Shown one piece after another: positions 7,808 to 16,553 of a stretch of DNA of 64,000 nucleotides. The notes under the pieces were generated by a model, which worked only from the letters and a program-made list of their open reading frames with translations, searched no databases and was not told where the DNA came from. Origin of the DNA: Desulfotomaculum copahuensis (GTDB lineage: Bacteria > Bacillota > Desulfotomaculia > Desulfotomaculales > Desulfovirgulaceae); assembly GCF_001655685.1 (NCBI RefSeq), contig NZ_LYVF01000062.1:62001-126000 (forward strand), written 5' to 3'. Every line of letters begins with the position of its first letter. Position 1 is the stretch's first letter. The translations under genes were made by a program, and so were the position numbers.

Positions 7808-8932
7808 ATGTCGAAAAGGAATGCCGCCTGGGAAGGCCGGGTCGATCGTGGTCCGGTGCTAGTGGGCAGCGGCCGGGTAACCGGACCGGAAGATGTGGCG
7901 GCAGCAACCGGACGGACGGTTAAAGTTTATGTCCCGCAAGATGCCGCTTACAATCTGTTAACCACCATCAACGCCCCCACAGAAATTCTCAGCCTGACGG
8001 TTGGTTTGCATTATGCCACCAACGATCTGATCATTGCCGGAACCGGGGATCAGATTTTAACCTGGTCCGGCCGGCAGGGAGCCATTGTTCCTTTCGGGCA
8101 GACACCGCCCGAACCGCAGGCCCGCTTTGTCAGTCTGGCCACCGGCGACCTGGAAATCAGCGGCGGACGGAATATTATCACCGCGGCCGCAGGCAAGCAA
8201 GCGCTCTATGTTTATCAAGCGGCAAAAGCGGGCCTCGATCTGGTCGATATCCGCCTGATACCCGGCACTCCGGAAAAGGTGGCCGTGGTGGAAAGACCCC
8301 CGGGCACACGTCCGCTGGTGGCCGTGGCCGTGCAGGCCTGGAGCCGCTGGAGCATCCTTACGCTCACCCTGACCGAACGCGGTTTTGAACCCGGCCCCGC
8401 GCTGGCAACGCTGCCGGCCGCCCTTACCACCCTGGTGGCGGGCGACTTTACAGCCGCTGCCGGAAAGGAACTTGCCTGGGGCGGAAATGACGGTCATGTG
8501 AGCATAGTGGAGGCGGGGGAAACGTTGAAAACGGTGCTTGCCACCGTCAACCTGGGCAGCTCTGTTTCCGCCCTGGCGGCGGGTAAGTGGTCCGGCGGGT
8601 CCGCACTGGCGGCCGGCACACCCGAGGGGTACATTTTTATTTATTCCACTCCGGTCACATCGGCCCGGCCGCAACAAGTCCGTTATGCCGGAGCAGGCGT
8701 GCACAGCCTGGCCTTTACACCCGGCGGCAGGCTCATAGCCGGTACGGTTGACGGGCTGGTGCAGGCATTCACCGGCACTTCCTTTGTCAGCCACCGGGTC
8801 CGTCCCGGAGACACGCTCTGGCTTTTGGCCCGGGAATACAACACCACTGTAACCGCCATCGCCGGAGCCAACGGATTGAATGTATCCGGAGCCATTTACC
8901 CCGGCCAGATATTGAAAATACTTAAAGAGTGA
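7808..8932 (+). CDS. LysM-domain protein with propeller-like repeats
   Basis: The 374-residue protein ends in one LysM domain (about residues 328-374): HRVRPGDTLWLLAREYN, then TVTAIAGANGLN, then IYPGQILKIL. LysM binds peptidoglycan or chitin-like glycans. The preceding 300 residues have recurring beta-strand blocks such as LVAGDFTAAAGKELAWG and LAAGKWSGGSALAAGTPEG, which resemble FG-GAP/propeller blades. No clear signal peptide is visible, so a spore or cell-wall location is inferred from the LysM only. I chose ATG 7808, which is seven bases after a GGGGGA site; the ATG at 7802 abuts it. Confidence 0.75.
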   Translation: MSKRNAAWEGRVDRGPVLVGSGRVTGPEDVAAATGRTVKVYVPQDAAYNLLTTINAPTEILSLTVGLHYATNDLIIAGTGDQILTWSGRQGAIVPFGQTPPEPQARFVSLATGDLEISGGRNIITAAAGKQALYVYQAAKAGLDLVDIRLIPGTPEKVAVVERPPGTRPLVAVAVQAWSRWSILTLTLTERGFEPGPALATLPAALTTLVAGDFTAAAGKELAWGGNDGHVSIVEAGETLKTVLATVNLGSSVSALAAGKWSGGSALAAGTPEGYIFIYSTPVTSARPQQVRYAGAGVHSLAFTPGGRLIAGTVDGLVQAFTGTSFVSHRVRPGDTLWLLAREYNTTVTAIAGANGLNVSGAIYPGQILKILKE

Positions 8933-9138
8933 CCCGTTTCACAAAACCCTTTTTCACCACTGACAACGCTCCGAAGTCCCGTCCGTAAAGCGTAAAAACG
9001 TCCTTGGAATGAGGTGTGCCGTTTCCAACACGGTTCCTTGGGCTTTGTCAAACGGCATTGGTAATCCCTCTTCCGGGTTTACCGCGCAAGTTAGGGTGTC
9101 CAGCGACTCAACTATCTCCCTGTTGAATGCCCCCTATT
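8933..9138 (-). other. gap with possible coding remnants, no intact gene
   Basis: No complete gene is visible. On the minus strand two overlapping frames are open for 45-60 codons and read as protein-like. One contains the segments NREIVESLDTLTC and NPEEGLPMPFDKAQGT. The other, closer to the LysM gene, contains KDVFTLYGRDFGALSVVKKG. Neither has a suitable start or ribosome-binding site. This could be a frameshifted remnant of a lost gene; I do not recognise the family. Confidence 0.3.
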
Positions 9139-10065
9139 TTAAAAGTTTACCTTGTCGATTCCCTTCAACCCCAGGATTTGCCTGGCTTCATCGGGAGTTG
9201 CCGGCTCCCGGCCCAGTTCCCTGGCGATGCGCACGATCTTGGCCACCTGTTCGGCGTTGCTCCCGGCCATGACTCCCTTTTCCAGGTAAAGGTTATCTTC
9301 CAGTCCCACCCGGACGTTGCCGCCCAGCAGCAAGGAAGCGGTGCACATATTGATCTGGTGGCGGCCGGCTGCGCAGACCGACCAGGTGAAATCACCGAGG
9401 GTGTCCCGGGCGGTCCGGTAGAAGAACAGGAGGTTTTCCAGGGTGGCCGGCGCGGCCCCCAGGATTCCCATCACGAACTGGAGGTAGACCGGTTTTTTCA
9501 AAAAACCTCTTTTCAGCATGAAAGCCACGTTATTGATCATGCCCAGGTCGTAAATCTCCAGTTCGGGTTTGGTGTCATTTTCATTGAAGTACTGGCAGTA
9601 TTCCCGCATGGTCTTGAAGGTATTGGGAAAAATGTAATCCTCGGTCATGCCCAGATACTGTTTTTCCCACTCGAATTTAAATTGCAGGTTCTTATTGGCC
9701 AGCACATGAAACAGGGCGAAGTTGATGGACCCGAAATTAAACGAAGCCAGTTCCGGTTTAAAAGCGGGTACCACGGCCACCCGTTGGGCAGTGGTGGCGC
9801 CCAGGCTGCCCCCGGTGGTCAGGCAGAGAATGATGTTGCAGCGGCTTTTCACCCCGGTGACCACCTCTTTGAACAGTTCCAGGTCAGACACGGGCAGACC
9901 GTCTTCCGGGTTGCGGACGTGGATGTGGGCCACTGCCGCACCCTCTTCCCAGGCCCGGACCGCTTCGTCGGCAATCTGTTTGGGCGTGATGGGCAGGTGG
10001 GGGCTCATGGACGGCGTGTGGATGGCGCCGGTGATGGCGGCGGTGACAATAACCTTGTCGGACAT
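9139..10065 (-). CDS. beta-keto acid cleavage enzyme (BKACE, 3-keto-5-aminohexanoate cleavage-like)
   Basis: The 308-residue protein is a member of the DUF849/BKACE family. Family members use zinc to condense a beta-keto acid with acetyl-CoA, giving acetoacetate and a new CoA ester. Motifs include VIVTAAITGAIHTPSMSPHLP at the N-terminus, the metal-binding AHIHVRNPEDG, TTGGSLGAT, FNFGSINF, and the C-terminal GGNVRVGLEDNLYLEKG. A GGAGTTCGGAAATA site precedes ATG at 10065. It lies downstream of a broken cyclase gene on the same strand, so the two were probably one operon. Whether the substrate is the lysine-fermentation intermediate or another beta-keto acid cannot be told. Confidence 0.9.
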   Translation of the reverse strand: MSDKVIVTAAITGAIHTPSMSPHLPITPKQIADEAVRAWEEGAAVAHIHVRNPEDGLPVSDLELFKEVVTGVKSRCNIILCLTTGGSLGATTAQRVAVVPAFKPELASFNFGSINFALFHVLANKNLQFKFEWEKQYLGMTEDYIFPNTFKTMREYCQYFNENDTKPELEIYDLGMINNVAFMLKRGFLKKPVYLQFVMGILGAAPATLENLLFFYRTARDTLGDFTWSVCAAGRHQINMCTASLLLGGNVRVGLEDNLYLEKGVMAGSNAEQVAKIVRIARELGREPATPDEARQILGLKGIDKVNF

Positions 10066-10178
10066 TATTTCCGAACTCCTTTCGGATTAATTTTTTACTG
10101 AACGGTATAACATTAGGCATAGGCAGGCGAGCGATCCGGCTATTTTATGGAAAAGTGGAGCAGGCAATTTTCAGCCCC

Positions 10179-10952
10179 CTAATCCAGGATCGCTACCGGG
10201 CGGACCCAGCCGGCGCTGGCAGACTTGATTTTGACCGGGAAACAGACCACCTTGAACCCGCTGGGGGGCAGTTTTTCTAAGCTGCAAAGTTTCTCCAGGT
10301 GGCAGTATCCCTTTTCAATGCTGGCAAAGTGCCCTTACCAGATAATGGAGGAATCACCTGTTTGCTCAAATTCTTTAGCGATCAGGCTAAGCGGCCGGTC
10401 CCAACTCCAGGCGTCGGTGCCGGTGATTTTTACTCCCCGGTCTAAAAGCCATAAGGTAGCCTCCCGGCCCATACCGCACCCCTTTAACAGGTATTCCGGC
10501 CTGCCCCATGCCTTTGACGCGCCTGTGTAGATTAGAACAATATCCAGGGGCTTTATGTTGTAATTAATTTTTTTAACGGCTTCTTCCATGTCAGCCGCCC
10601 GGACCAGGTAACCATCGGGCTTATCGCTCAAATCCAGCATCACCCCGTCACTGTAGCACCATTCCAAAGGAATCTGGTCGATGGTCAGCGCCGGGGTATC
10701 GTTTCCGTCCATGGTGGGATGGTAGTGCCACGGCGCATCCAGATGAGTCCCGCTGTGGGTGGAAAGACGCAGGAACTCTACTGCCCACCCCAGTCCCTTG
10801 GGCAGGTTTTGCTCCGTTGCCGTGGGGAAAAAGGTGATCATGCTTTCAGCGCCTTTTTTGTGGCCCCAATATTCAATCCGGGGAATCATAAACTCTGGGT
10901 CGCTGGGCAAACCATCCTCAATGGTAACCGAAAGATCAATCATTTTAGTCAT
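10179..10952 (-). pseudogene. cyclase-family hydrolase (kynurenine-formamidase-like) interrupted by in-frame TAA
   Basis: Reading from ATG 10952, the frame gives 205 residues with the cyclase/formamidase metal motif HSGTHLDAPWHY. It ends at a TAA (10335-10337) right after GDSSIIW. In the same frame the next 51 codons continue cleanly to a TAG at 10179-10181. They encode GHFASIEKGYCHLEKL and then a conserved-looking end, SAGWVRPVAILD. The full reading is 257 codons, the usual family size. A single base change (for example GAA to TAA) explains the break. The start has an ACAGGAGGCAAAAAGT site. Either the gene is a recent pseudogene or a truncated enzyme is made; a sequencing error is also possible. 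Confidence 0.8.
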
Positions 10953-11077
10953 ACTTTTTGCCTCCTGTCTTTAATTTTTTCTTTCATACCTTTGAAAATA
11001 TGCTAAATCCGAACTGCAGGGGGGCTGACAGCTTGACCATATTTTAACATAACATCCCTCCGGTTGCATATTCAATG

Positions 11078-11106
11078 TAGACAAGCAGTCGAAGATGGGA
11101 CATAAT
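11078..11106 (+). promoter_or_regulatory. candidate promoter of the cupin gene
   Basis: TAGACA (11078-11083) and CATAAT (11101-11106) are 17 bases apart, 42 bases upstream of the cupin start. Confidence 0.5.
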
Positions 11107-11147
11107 AGAATATAATCAAACTATGTAAAAACGAGGGGGATATTGGC

Positions 11148-11501
11148 ATGGAACAAAACAAGGGACATAGCGGCACAAATGTTCCCGCCGCCAAGGTATT
11201 GGCACTGCCCGGCCTGCTCAATTACCAGGAAGGCGCCGTGGTCAGCCGGACGGTAATCGATCAGAAAACAGGAACAGTAACCCTGTTCGCTTTTGACGAG
11301 GGGCAGGGTTTGAGCGAACATACGGCCCCGTACGACGCCATGGTTTACCTGCTGGACGGGGAGGCGGAAGTGACCATTGCCGGTCAACCCCTGCATTTGA
11401 AAACGGGTGAAATGGTAATCATGCCGGCCAACCAGCCCCATGCTTTAAGGGCCATAAGAAAGTTTAAAATGCTCTTGATCATGATCCGTTATGCCATGTG
11501 A
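11148..11501 (+). CDS. small cupin-domain protein
   Basis: The 117-residue product is a single cupin barrel. The first cupin motif is degenerate (EHTAPYDAMVYLLDGEAEV), with one clear histidine. The second reads LKTGEMVIMPANQPHAL. Such proteins often bind a metal and act as sensors or small isomerases; no specific role is visible. A GAGGGGGATATTGGC site precedes ATG 11148. It stands alone, with a convergent gene 46 bases downstream. Confidence 0.85.
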   Translation: MEQNKGHSGTNVPAAKVLALPGLLNYQEGAVVSRTVIDQKTGTVTLFAFDEGQGLSEHTAPYDAMVYLLDGEAEVTIAGQPLHLKTGEMVIMPANQPHALRAIRKFKMLLIMIRYAM

Positions 11502-11547
11502 AACAGGTGACACCCGGGAACGCCGGAATGCTTTCCGGTGCCGGCCG

Positions 11548-12093
11548 CTAGCCGGTGCGCCAGGTCACCGGCCCCCCGGGGCCGGTGTATTGAATGTAAA
11601 AGTATTTTGTTTTTGCATTCACCCTGAACACAAGGTATTTTTCCCCGGAAACCGGTGCCGGGGGTTGCTCCAGCAAGGGGTTGCGGTCAACCGCTTTAAG
11701 CGGCCGGAAGACCGTACCCTGCCCGTCAATGAGCCGCCAACCGGCCTGATTGACAGCCGCCCCGGTTGCGCGCACCGCCACCACGGCAAATAATTCGTCA
11801 GGACCGGCCATGACTGTATTCACGCCAAAATACAATGTCCGGGCCAGGTATCCGGCGCCGGCCGGACCGGCCTGCAGAGTGGCGTTTCCGGCTTTTACCA
11901 CCGTGCCGGCGGAATAAAAGTGCCGTGGCGGCGGCACCTGCGGAATCTTGCCCGGGCCGCCGGTCCGGCCGGCAAACCAGTAAAAAATAAAAATTACAGC
12001 CGGCGCCAGAAGCATAATCAATGTCCAGCGCCTGATGGCGCCGGCCGGGTTGTCCGCCGGCGCACGCGCCGGCCGGTGTTTTTTTGCGGTCAT
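11548..12093 (-). CDS. membrane-anchored protein of unknown function
   Basis: From ATG 12093 the product is 181 residues. It has a basic N-terminus, one membrane segment (WTLIMLLAPAVIFIFYWFAG, about residues 23-42), and then an extracytoplasmic domain of about 135 residues. The domain reads like a beta-sandwich: GTVVKAGNATLQAGPAG, VVAVRATGAAVNQAGWRL, KYLVFRVNAKTKYFYIQY. This resembles DUF4352-type immunoglobulin-like domains, but the match is loose. The GTG at 12105 touches the AAGGAG site, so ATG 12093 is the better start. Function unknown. Confidence 0.65.
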   Translation of the reverse strand: MTAKKHRPARAPADNPAGAIRRWTLIMLLAPAVIFIFYWFAGRTGGPGKIPQVPPPRHFYSAGTVVKAGNATLQAGPAGAGYLARTLYFGVNTVMAGPDELFAVVAVRATGAAVNQAGWRLIDGQGTVFRPLKAVDRNPLLEQPPAPVSGEKYLVFRVNAKTKYFYIQYTGPGGPVTWRTG

Positions 12094-12305
12094 GGCCCCA
12101 ATCACTCCTTATCATGTGCACTGAAACGGTTTTTCCCAAATGCCGCCGGCGCTCCCCGGCAAATTTTACCGTATGCTTGCAAAGTATCCAATAATATATT
12201 TTAAATCCCTTTCGAGCCTTGTCGAGCATAATTTTGCCGTAGCCGGGCAAAAAATATTATTGCCCGGCCGGCTTTCAAGCCAAATAATTTACGGAGGCGG
12301 TTAAC

Positions 12306-12494
12306 ATGCGTGTGACGGTGGATCAGGATTTATGCATCAGCTGTGGTTCCTGCGTAGACACCTGTCCCGAAGTATTCGACTGGAACGGGGATGACAAGGC
12401 GCAGGCCATTGTGGACGAAGTTCCGGGAGAGTTGGAGGACCAGGCGCATGAAGCGGTTGAAAACTGCCCGGTCAATGCCATTGCGGAAAAATAA
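12306..12494 (+). CDS. [4Fe-4S] ferredoxin, single-cluster type
   Basis: The 62-residue acidic protein has the cluster motif CISCGSCVDTCPEVF and a distant fourth cysteine in ENCPVNAI. This is the arrangement of monocluster ferredoxins of clostridia and thermophiles. It is a soluble low-potential electron carrier. A GGAGGCGG site precedes ATG 12306. A very short ORF and then a strong terminator follow, so it forms its own unit. Its partner enzyme cannot be named from context. Confidence 0.95.
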   Translation: MRVTVDQDLCISCGSCVDTCPEVFDWNGDDKAQAIVDEVPGELEDQAHEAVENCPVNAIAEK

Positions 12495-12496
12495 CC

Positions 12497-12643
12497 ATGA
12501 ATAAGAAGAAAAAAATAAGTATTAATGCCAACCCGGCCGGGGCGCTGGAGGTAGGCGAGTATTTCAACCGGCTGGCGCAAAATACGAATAAAACGGTTGC
12601 GGGAAACAGGGAAAGAACAGGGGAAAAGCGAGGTAAAAAATAA
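12497..12643 (+). CDS. 48-residue basic hypothetical protein after the ferredoxin
   Basis: An ATG two bases after the ferredoxin stop opens a 49-codon frame, ending in TAA at 12641-12643. The product is lysine-rich (MNKKKKISINANPAG, then ALEVGEYFNRLAQNTNK). No clear ribosome-binding site is visible, but the tight spacing would allow reinitiation. The frame ends exactly at the foot of the terminator hairpin. I do not recognise a family, and it may not be translated. Confidence 0.4.
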   Translation: MNKKKKISINANPAGALEVGEYFNRLAQNTNKTVAGNRERTGEKRGKK

Positions 12644-12675
12644 CGCACGGTAGCTTGACCGTGCTTGTTATTTTT
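12637..12675 (+). terminator. intrinsic terminator of the ferredoxin unit
   Basis: AAATAACGCACGGT pairs with ACCGTGCTTGTTATTT, with the loop AGCTTG and a T-rich end at 12671-12675. The core stem GCACGGT/ACCGTGC is perfect. Confidence 0.85.
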
Positions 12676-12787
12676 AGCCGGCAAGCAGGTAAATGACACG
12701 GCATCGCGAATAGTATAGGTGCCTGGCATATCTGGTAACAATAAGATCGGCTGCCAGTTAAACCGCCCGTTAAAGGGGATGAGCGGG

Positions 12788-13993
12788 ATGAAATACAATG
12801 TACTGCATGTGATCCGTCCGGCGGCGGGAGGCATGAAAAACCACCTCTTATCGCTGCTGGATCACACCAACCGGGAATTGTTCGAGCCTGCCGTGGCCTG
12901 CCCGCCGGGCAGTATGGCAGCCGAAATCTGCCGGCGGGGCGTGCCGGTTTTTCCAATTCCCCTGCGGGGTGAGCTTTCCCCCCGGGCAGACCTGGCAGCC
13001 GTTTCCCTTTTGACAAAAATCCTGCGCGAGGGCAATTTTACTTTCATGCACGCCCACAGCTCCAAAGCCGGGCTGATCGGGCGCCTGGCCGCCTGCCGGG
13101 CCGGCACGCCGGTGATTTTTTTCACCGCTCATAATTCCATTTTTTATGAACAGTGGCCGGCCTGGAAGAAATGGCTCTTTGCTACCGCAGAAAGTATTTT
13201 GGGCCGCTATACCCACCGTATTTTCACTGTTTCCGAAGCACTGCGCAAGGAATTGCTGGCCCGGGAGCACCTGGAACCGAAACGGGTGATGACGGTTTAC
13301 AACGGCATCGACGCAGCGCGCTTCCAGCAGCCGGGCGACCGCCGGGCGATTCTGCGCGCCCTCGGTCTGCCGCAACTGGGGCAGGTGGTGGGCACCGTGG
13401 CCCGCCTGGCCCCGCAAAAAGGGGTCTCTTATTTCCTGCAGGCCGCATCCATGCTGATCAAGGACTACCAGGTCAATTTCGTGGTGGTGGGCGACGGACC
13501 GTTGCGCCGGGAACTGGAAGCGCAGGCGGCTGAGCTGGGCTTAAAGCAGCGTGTCTTTTTTACCGGTGAACGCCGGGATATTCCAGATGTTCTGGCCGCG
13601 CTGGATCTCTTCGTCCTGCCTTCCGTCACCGAAGGCCTCCCCCTGACCATCCTGGAGGCCATGGCGGCCGGCAAGCCGGTGGTGGCCACCACGGCCGGCG
13701 GTATTCCGGAAATAGTGATTGACCAGCGCACCGGCCTGCTGGTCCCGCCCCGGGACGCGCAGGCGCTGGCCTGGGCCATCGCCACCCTGCTGGTGGAACG
13801 CGGTCAGGCCGCCCAATTCGGCCGGGCTGGACAGCAACGGGTGGCGGAACGCTTTACAATTGAGACGATGGTACGCAAAATTGAAGATGAATACCGTACC
13901 CTGCTGGTGGAGCGGGGTATGCTGCCCGGCGAGCCGGCGGCATTTTCCACCGGCAAACCCGACGGAGCCAACCACCGGAAAGCCGGCCAATAG
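12788..13993 (+). CDS. GT4-family glycosyltransferase
   Basis: The 401-residue protein has the two-domain GT-B plan. The N-terminal half opens with the substrate loop HVIRPAAGGMKNHLLSL and has HAHSSKAGLIGRLAA. The C-terminal half has VVGTVARLAPQKGVSYFLQA, VVVGDGPLRREL and the nucleotide-sugar motif PSVTEGLPLTILEAMAAGKPVV. It would add a sugar to a lipid-linked or surface glycan acceptor. I chose ATG 12788, nine bases after AAAGGGG; ATG 12779 abuts the site. It is followed 27 bases later by a secreted phosphatase-like membrane protein, which suggests a shared cell-envelope task. Confidence 0.9.
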   Translation: MKYNVLHVIRPAAGGMKNHLLSLLDHTNRELFEPAVACPPGSMAAEICRRGVPVFPIPLRGELSPRADLAAVSLLTKILREGNFTFMHAHSSKAGLIGRLAACRAGTPVIFFTAHNSIFYEQWPAWKKWLFATAESILGRYTHRIFTVSEALRKELLAREHLEPKRVMTVYNGIDAARFQQPGDRRAILRALGLPQLGQVVGTVARLAPQKGVSYFLQAASMLIKDYQVNFVVVGDGPLRRELEAQAAELGLKQRVFFTGERRDIPDVLAALDLFVLPSVTEGLPLTILEAMAAGKPVVATTAGGIPEIVIDQRTGLLVPPRDAQALAWAIATLLVERGQAAQFGRAGQQRVAERFTIETMVRKIEDEYRTLLVERGMLPGEPAAFSTGKPDGANHRKAGQ

Positions 13994-14020
13994 CATTTTC
14001 CATGAGGAGATTCAAAAACC

Positions 14021-16321
14021 ATGCACCTGAAATCTGTCAAGGTCCTGATCGTCTTGTTTGTTGCGGCGATACAGGTATTTTCTTTTTTCATTTCCGTTCC
14101 GCCCGCCCGGGCCGGCACGGGCCTTCAACCGGCGTTGCAGGCGGCCATGCCGCCGGTGACCGGCAACCGTCCGGCGGACATTCAACCGGCGGCTGAACGC
14201 GGCCGGGTGGTCATGGTTATTATCGACCGGCTCAGCATAGGCGATCTCGCCGCCGCGTCCATGCCCCATTACAAGGCGCTGTTGCAACGGGGAGCGCTGG
14301 GCTTGATGAACGGCAACACCGCCGGCGGCCAGACGCCGGAAAACACCTGCGCCACCATTGGCGCCGGCGCCCATATTGCTGCTCCGGGCGCGGCCGCCCT
14401 GGGGTTTGACGCCGGCGAAACAATGCCGGACGGCCGGACGGCCGCCAAAGCATACCGGGGCTATACGGGCCGTCCGGCTCCGGCCGGTTCCCTGGTTGAG
14501 CTGGGCATCGGCCGGATGCTGCATTTCAATCAGAAACTGCCTTACCCCAATCAGCCCGGAGCAACCGGTGCGGCTCTACATGCAGCCGGTCTGAAGACGG
14601 CCGCCCTGGGTAATGCGGACACCCCGGCCGGACTGCAGCGCCAGGTGGTGCTGACAGCAATGGATGATAAGGGACTGGTTGACTACGGCGATGTAAGCGC
14701 TGATCTGCTTGTCCGGGATCCCGCCTTTCCCGGCGGCATGCGTACGGATTACGACAAGTTGCTGTCCCGCTTCGCGGCACTGCCCCCGGACACGGCTTTA
14801 ACCGTTATTGAAACAGGTGATTTATCCCGCCTGGAGGATATGCGCCAGGATATCACGGATGCCGTGCTCTCAGCCCGGCGGCAGCAGTCCCTGCAGCGGG
14901 TGGACAATTTTTTGGGCCGCCTGTCCGGTCAGCTGGATTTTCACCGCGACCTGCTGCTGGTCTTGGCGCCAACGCCGGGCGGCAATACAATCACCGGAGT
15001 CAACTATTTGACCCCGGTGCTGGCCGTGGGGGCGGGGGTGGAACCCGGGCTGCTCACTTCCTCCACCACCAAACGACCGGGGATCATCATGAGTACCGAC
15101 CTGGCCCCCACAATATTCCGTTTTTTCGGACTGCCGGTAAATATCAACCTGACCGGCCAGCCCCTGCAGGTCTTTCCGTCCGCCCACCGGATACAGGCGC
15201 TGCAGGCCATGCAGAATCAACTGGCCATAACCTATACCGCGCGACCGGTGCTGCAGAAGGGGTATATATTTTACCAGTTCATCCTGCTGCTTTTCTCGCT
15301 CTACTGCATCTTCTGGCGGCGCGCACACGCCGGCCAGGTGCTGGCGCCCTTTCTGCTGTCGGTTATGGTGGTGCCGCTGGTTTACCTGCTGCTGCCCTTG
15401 CTGCCGCAACCCGGTGCTGTTGCCACCGGTCTGGAATTGCTGCTGTTGACTGTAATGATCACGGTGCTGACTGTTTATGCACAGCGGTTCTGGCGCCTGG
15501 ATCCATTCATCCTGCTCTGCTTTGCCAACGCGTTCTTGATCCTTGGTGACGCCCTGTGCGGTTCACCTTTACAAAAAAACGCCATCCTGGGTTACGATCC
15601 AATCGTGGGCGCCCGATTTTACGGCATTGGCAATGAGTATATGGGCATTTTGATCGGTTCGATTTTGATTGGCACCACGGCGCTGCTCACCCGCCTGCCC
15701 CACCGGCGCCGGGTGCTGCTGCCCCTTACCGGCCTGTTTTATCTGATCAGCATCTACATCCTGTCCGCTCCTTTTCTGGGCACCAAGGTCGGCGGCGCCA
15801 TCGTCATGACCGGCGCTTTTCTGACCACCTTTCTACTCCTGCTGGGCGTACGTTTCAACTGGCGTACCGTTTTGCTGATCGCCGGCGGCGTTATCGTAGT
15901 ACTGGGCGGCTTTATGCTCTATGATTTGCACCGCCCGCTGCAATTGCAGTCGCATATCGGACGCAATACGGCACTGGTATTGCAGGGCGGCTGGCCGGTA
16001 ATCCTGGATATCATCCGGCGCAAGTCGGAAATGAACATCCGGCTGGTGCGTTACACTATTTGGAGCCGCATCTTGCTGGCCAGCATAGGCAGCCTGGCCA
16101 TATTATTCTACCGCCCGGTGGGGGTGATGGCCGCCATCCGGAACAAGTATCCGGATTTGTACAAGGGTTTTATCGGTGTCACCCTGGGCAGTATCCTGGC
16201 CTTTATTTTCAATGACTCCGGCGTGGTGGCGGCCGCCACGACCATGGTTTTCGGCGCCCCGCCGATGGTTTACCTGGTGCTGCAGGAACAGCGGGCGGCA
16301 AACGGGAAAGCACGCTCCTGA
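14021..16321 (+). CDS. alkaline-phosphatase-superfamily domain fused to a polytopic membrane domain
   Basis: The 766-residue product starts with a signal sequence (hydrophobic VLIVLFVAAIQVFSFFISV, then a possible cleavage after PARA near residue 31). An extracytoplasmic domain follows, to about residue 400. It resembles metal-dependent phosphatase/phosphotransferase folds: VVMVIIDRLSIGDL with Asp69 and a candidate nucleophile Thr109 in PENTCATIGAGAH; a later segment is IIMSTDLAPTIFRFFGLP. From about residue 415 there are roughly nine to ten membrane helices, with a conserved-looking loop YDPIVGARFYGIGNEYMG. It probably acts on an envelope lipid or glycan. The neighbouring glycosyltransferase supports that, but the reaction is unknown. 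Confidence 0.75.
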   Translation: MHLKSVKVLIVLFVAAIQVFSFFISVPPARAGTGLQPALQAAMPPVTGNRPADIQPAAERGRVVMVIIDRLSIGDLAAASMPHYKALLQRGALGLMNGNTAGGQTPENTCATIGAGAHIAAPGAAALGFDAGETMPDGRTAAKAYRGYTGRPAPAGSLVELGIGRMLHFNQKLPYPNQPGATGAALHAAGLKTAALGNADTPAGLQRQVVLTAMDDKGLVDYGDVSADLLVRDPAFPGGMRTDYDKLLSRFAALPPDTALTVIETGDLSRLEDMRQDITDAVLSARRQQSLQRVDNFLGRLSGQLDFHRDLLLVLAPTPGGNTITGVNYLTPVLAVGAGVEPGLLTSSTTKRPGIIMSTDLAPTIFRFFGLPVNINLTGQPLQVFPSAHRIQALQAMQNQLAITYTARPVLQKGYIFYQFILLLFSLYCIFWRRAHAGQVLAPFLLSVMVVPLVYLLLPLLPQPGAVATGLELLLLTVMITVLTVYAQRFWRLDPFILLCFANAFLILGDALCGSPLQKNAILGYDPIVGARFYGIGNEYMGILIGSILIGTTALLTRLPHRRRVLLPLTGLFYLISIYILSAPFLGTKVGGAIVMTGAFLTTFLLLLGVRFNWRTVLLIAGGVIVVLGGFMLYDLHRPLQLQSHIGRNTALVLQGGWPVILDIIRRKSEMNIRLVRYTIWSRILLASIGSLAILFYRPVGVMAAIRNKYPDLYKGFIGVTLGSILAFIFNDSGVVAAATTMVFGAPPMVYLVLQEQRAANGKARS

Positions 16322-16553
16322 CGGCGGATGCATTTTTTCAGTCCAAACCGGGCAAGGCTGTTCATTATTGTCACCCGGGTGCCGCCGGACGGAATATTAT
16401 GGATGTGGAAAGCATTGACCGCCGGAAGAAATGGCGCCTCCCGCGGAGCCGCCCGGCCGGTGTTGAAGCGGAAAAACGGGCCGCTTTTGCGGGTTGCTTC
16501 AAAATAAATGCCGTTTAAAGCAGCAAACCACCTTGAGCACGGGAGGGAAGAAC

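Noticed and set aside
10335-10337. Recoding of the internal stop in the cyclase gene by the selenocysteine system
   Set aside because: The codon is TAA, while selenocysteine is inserted only at TGA.
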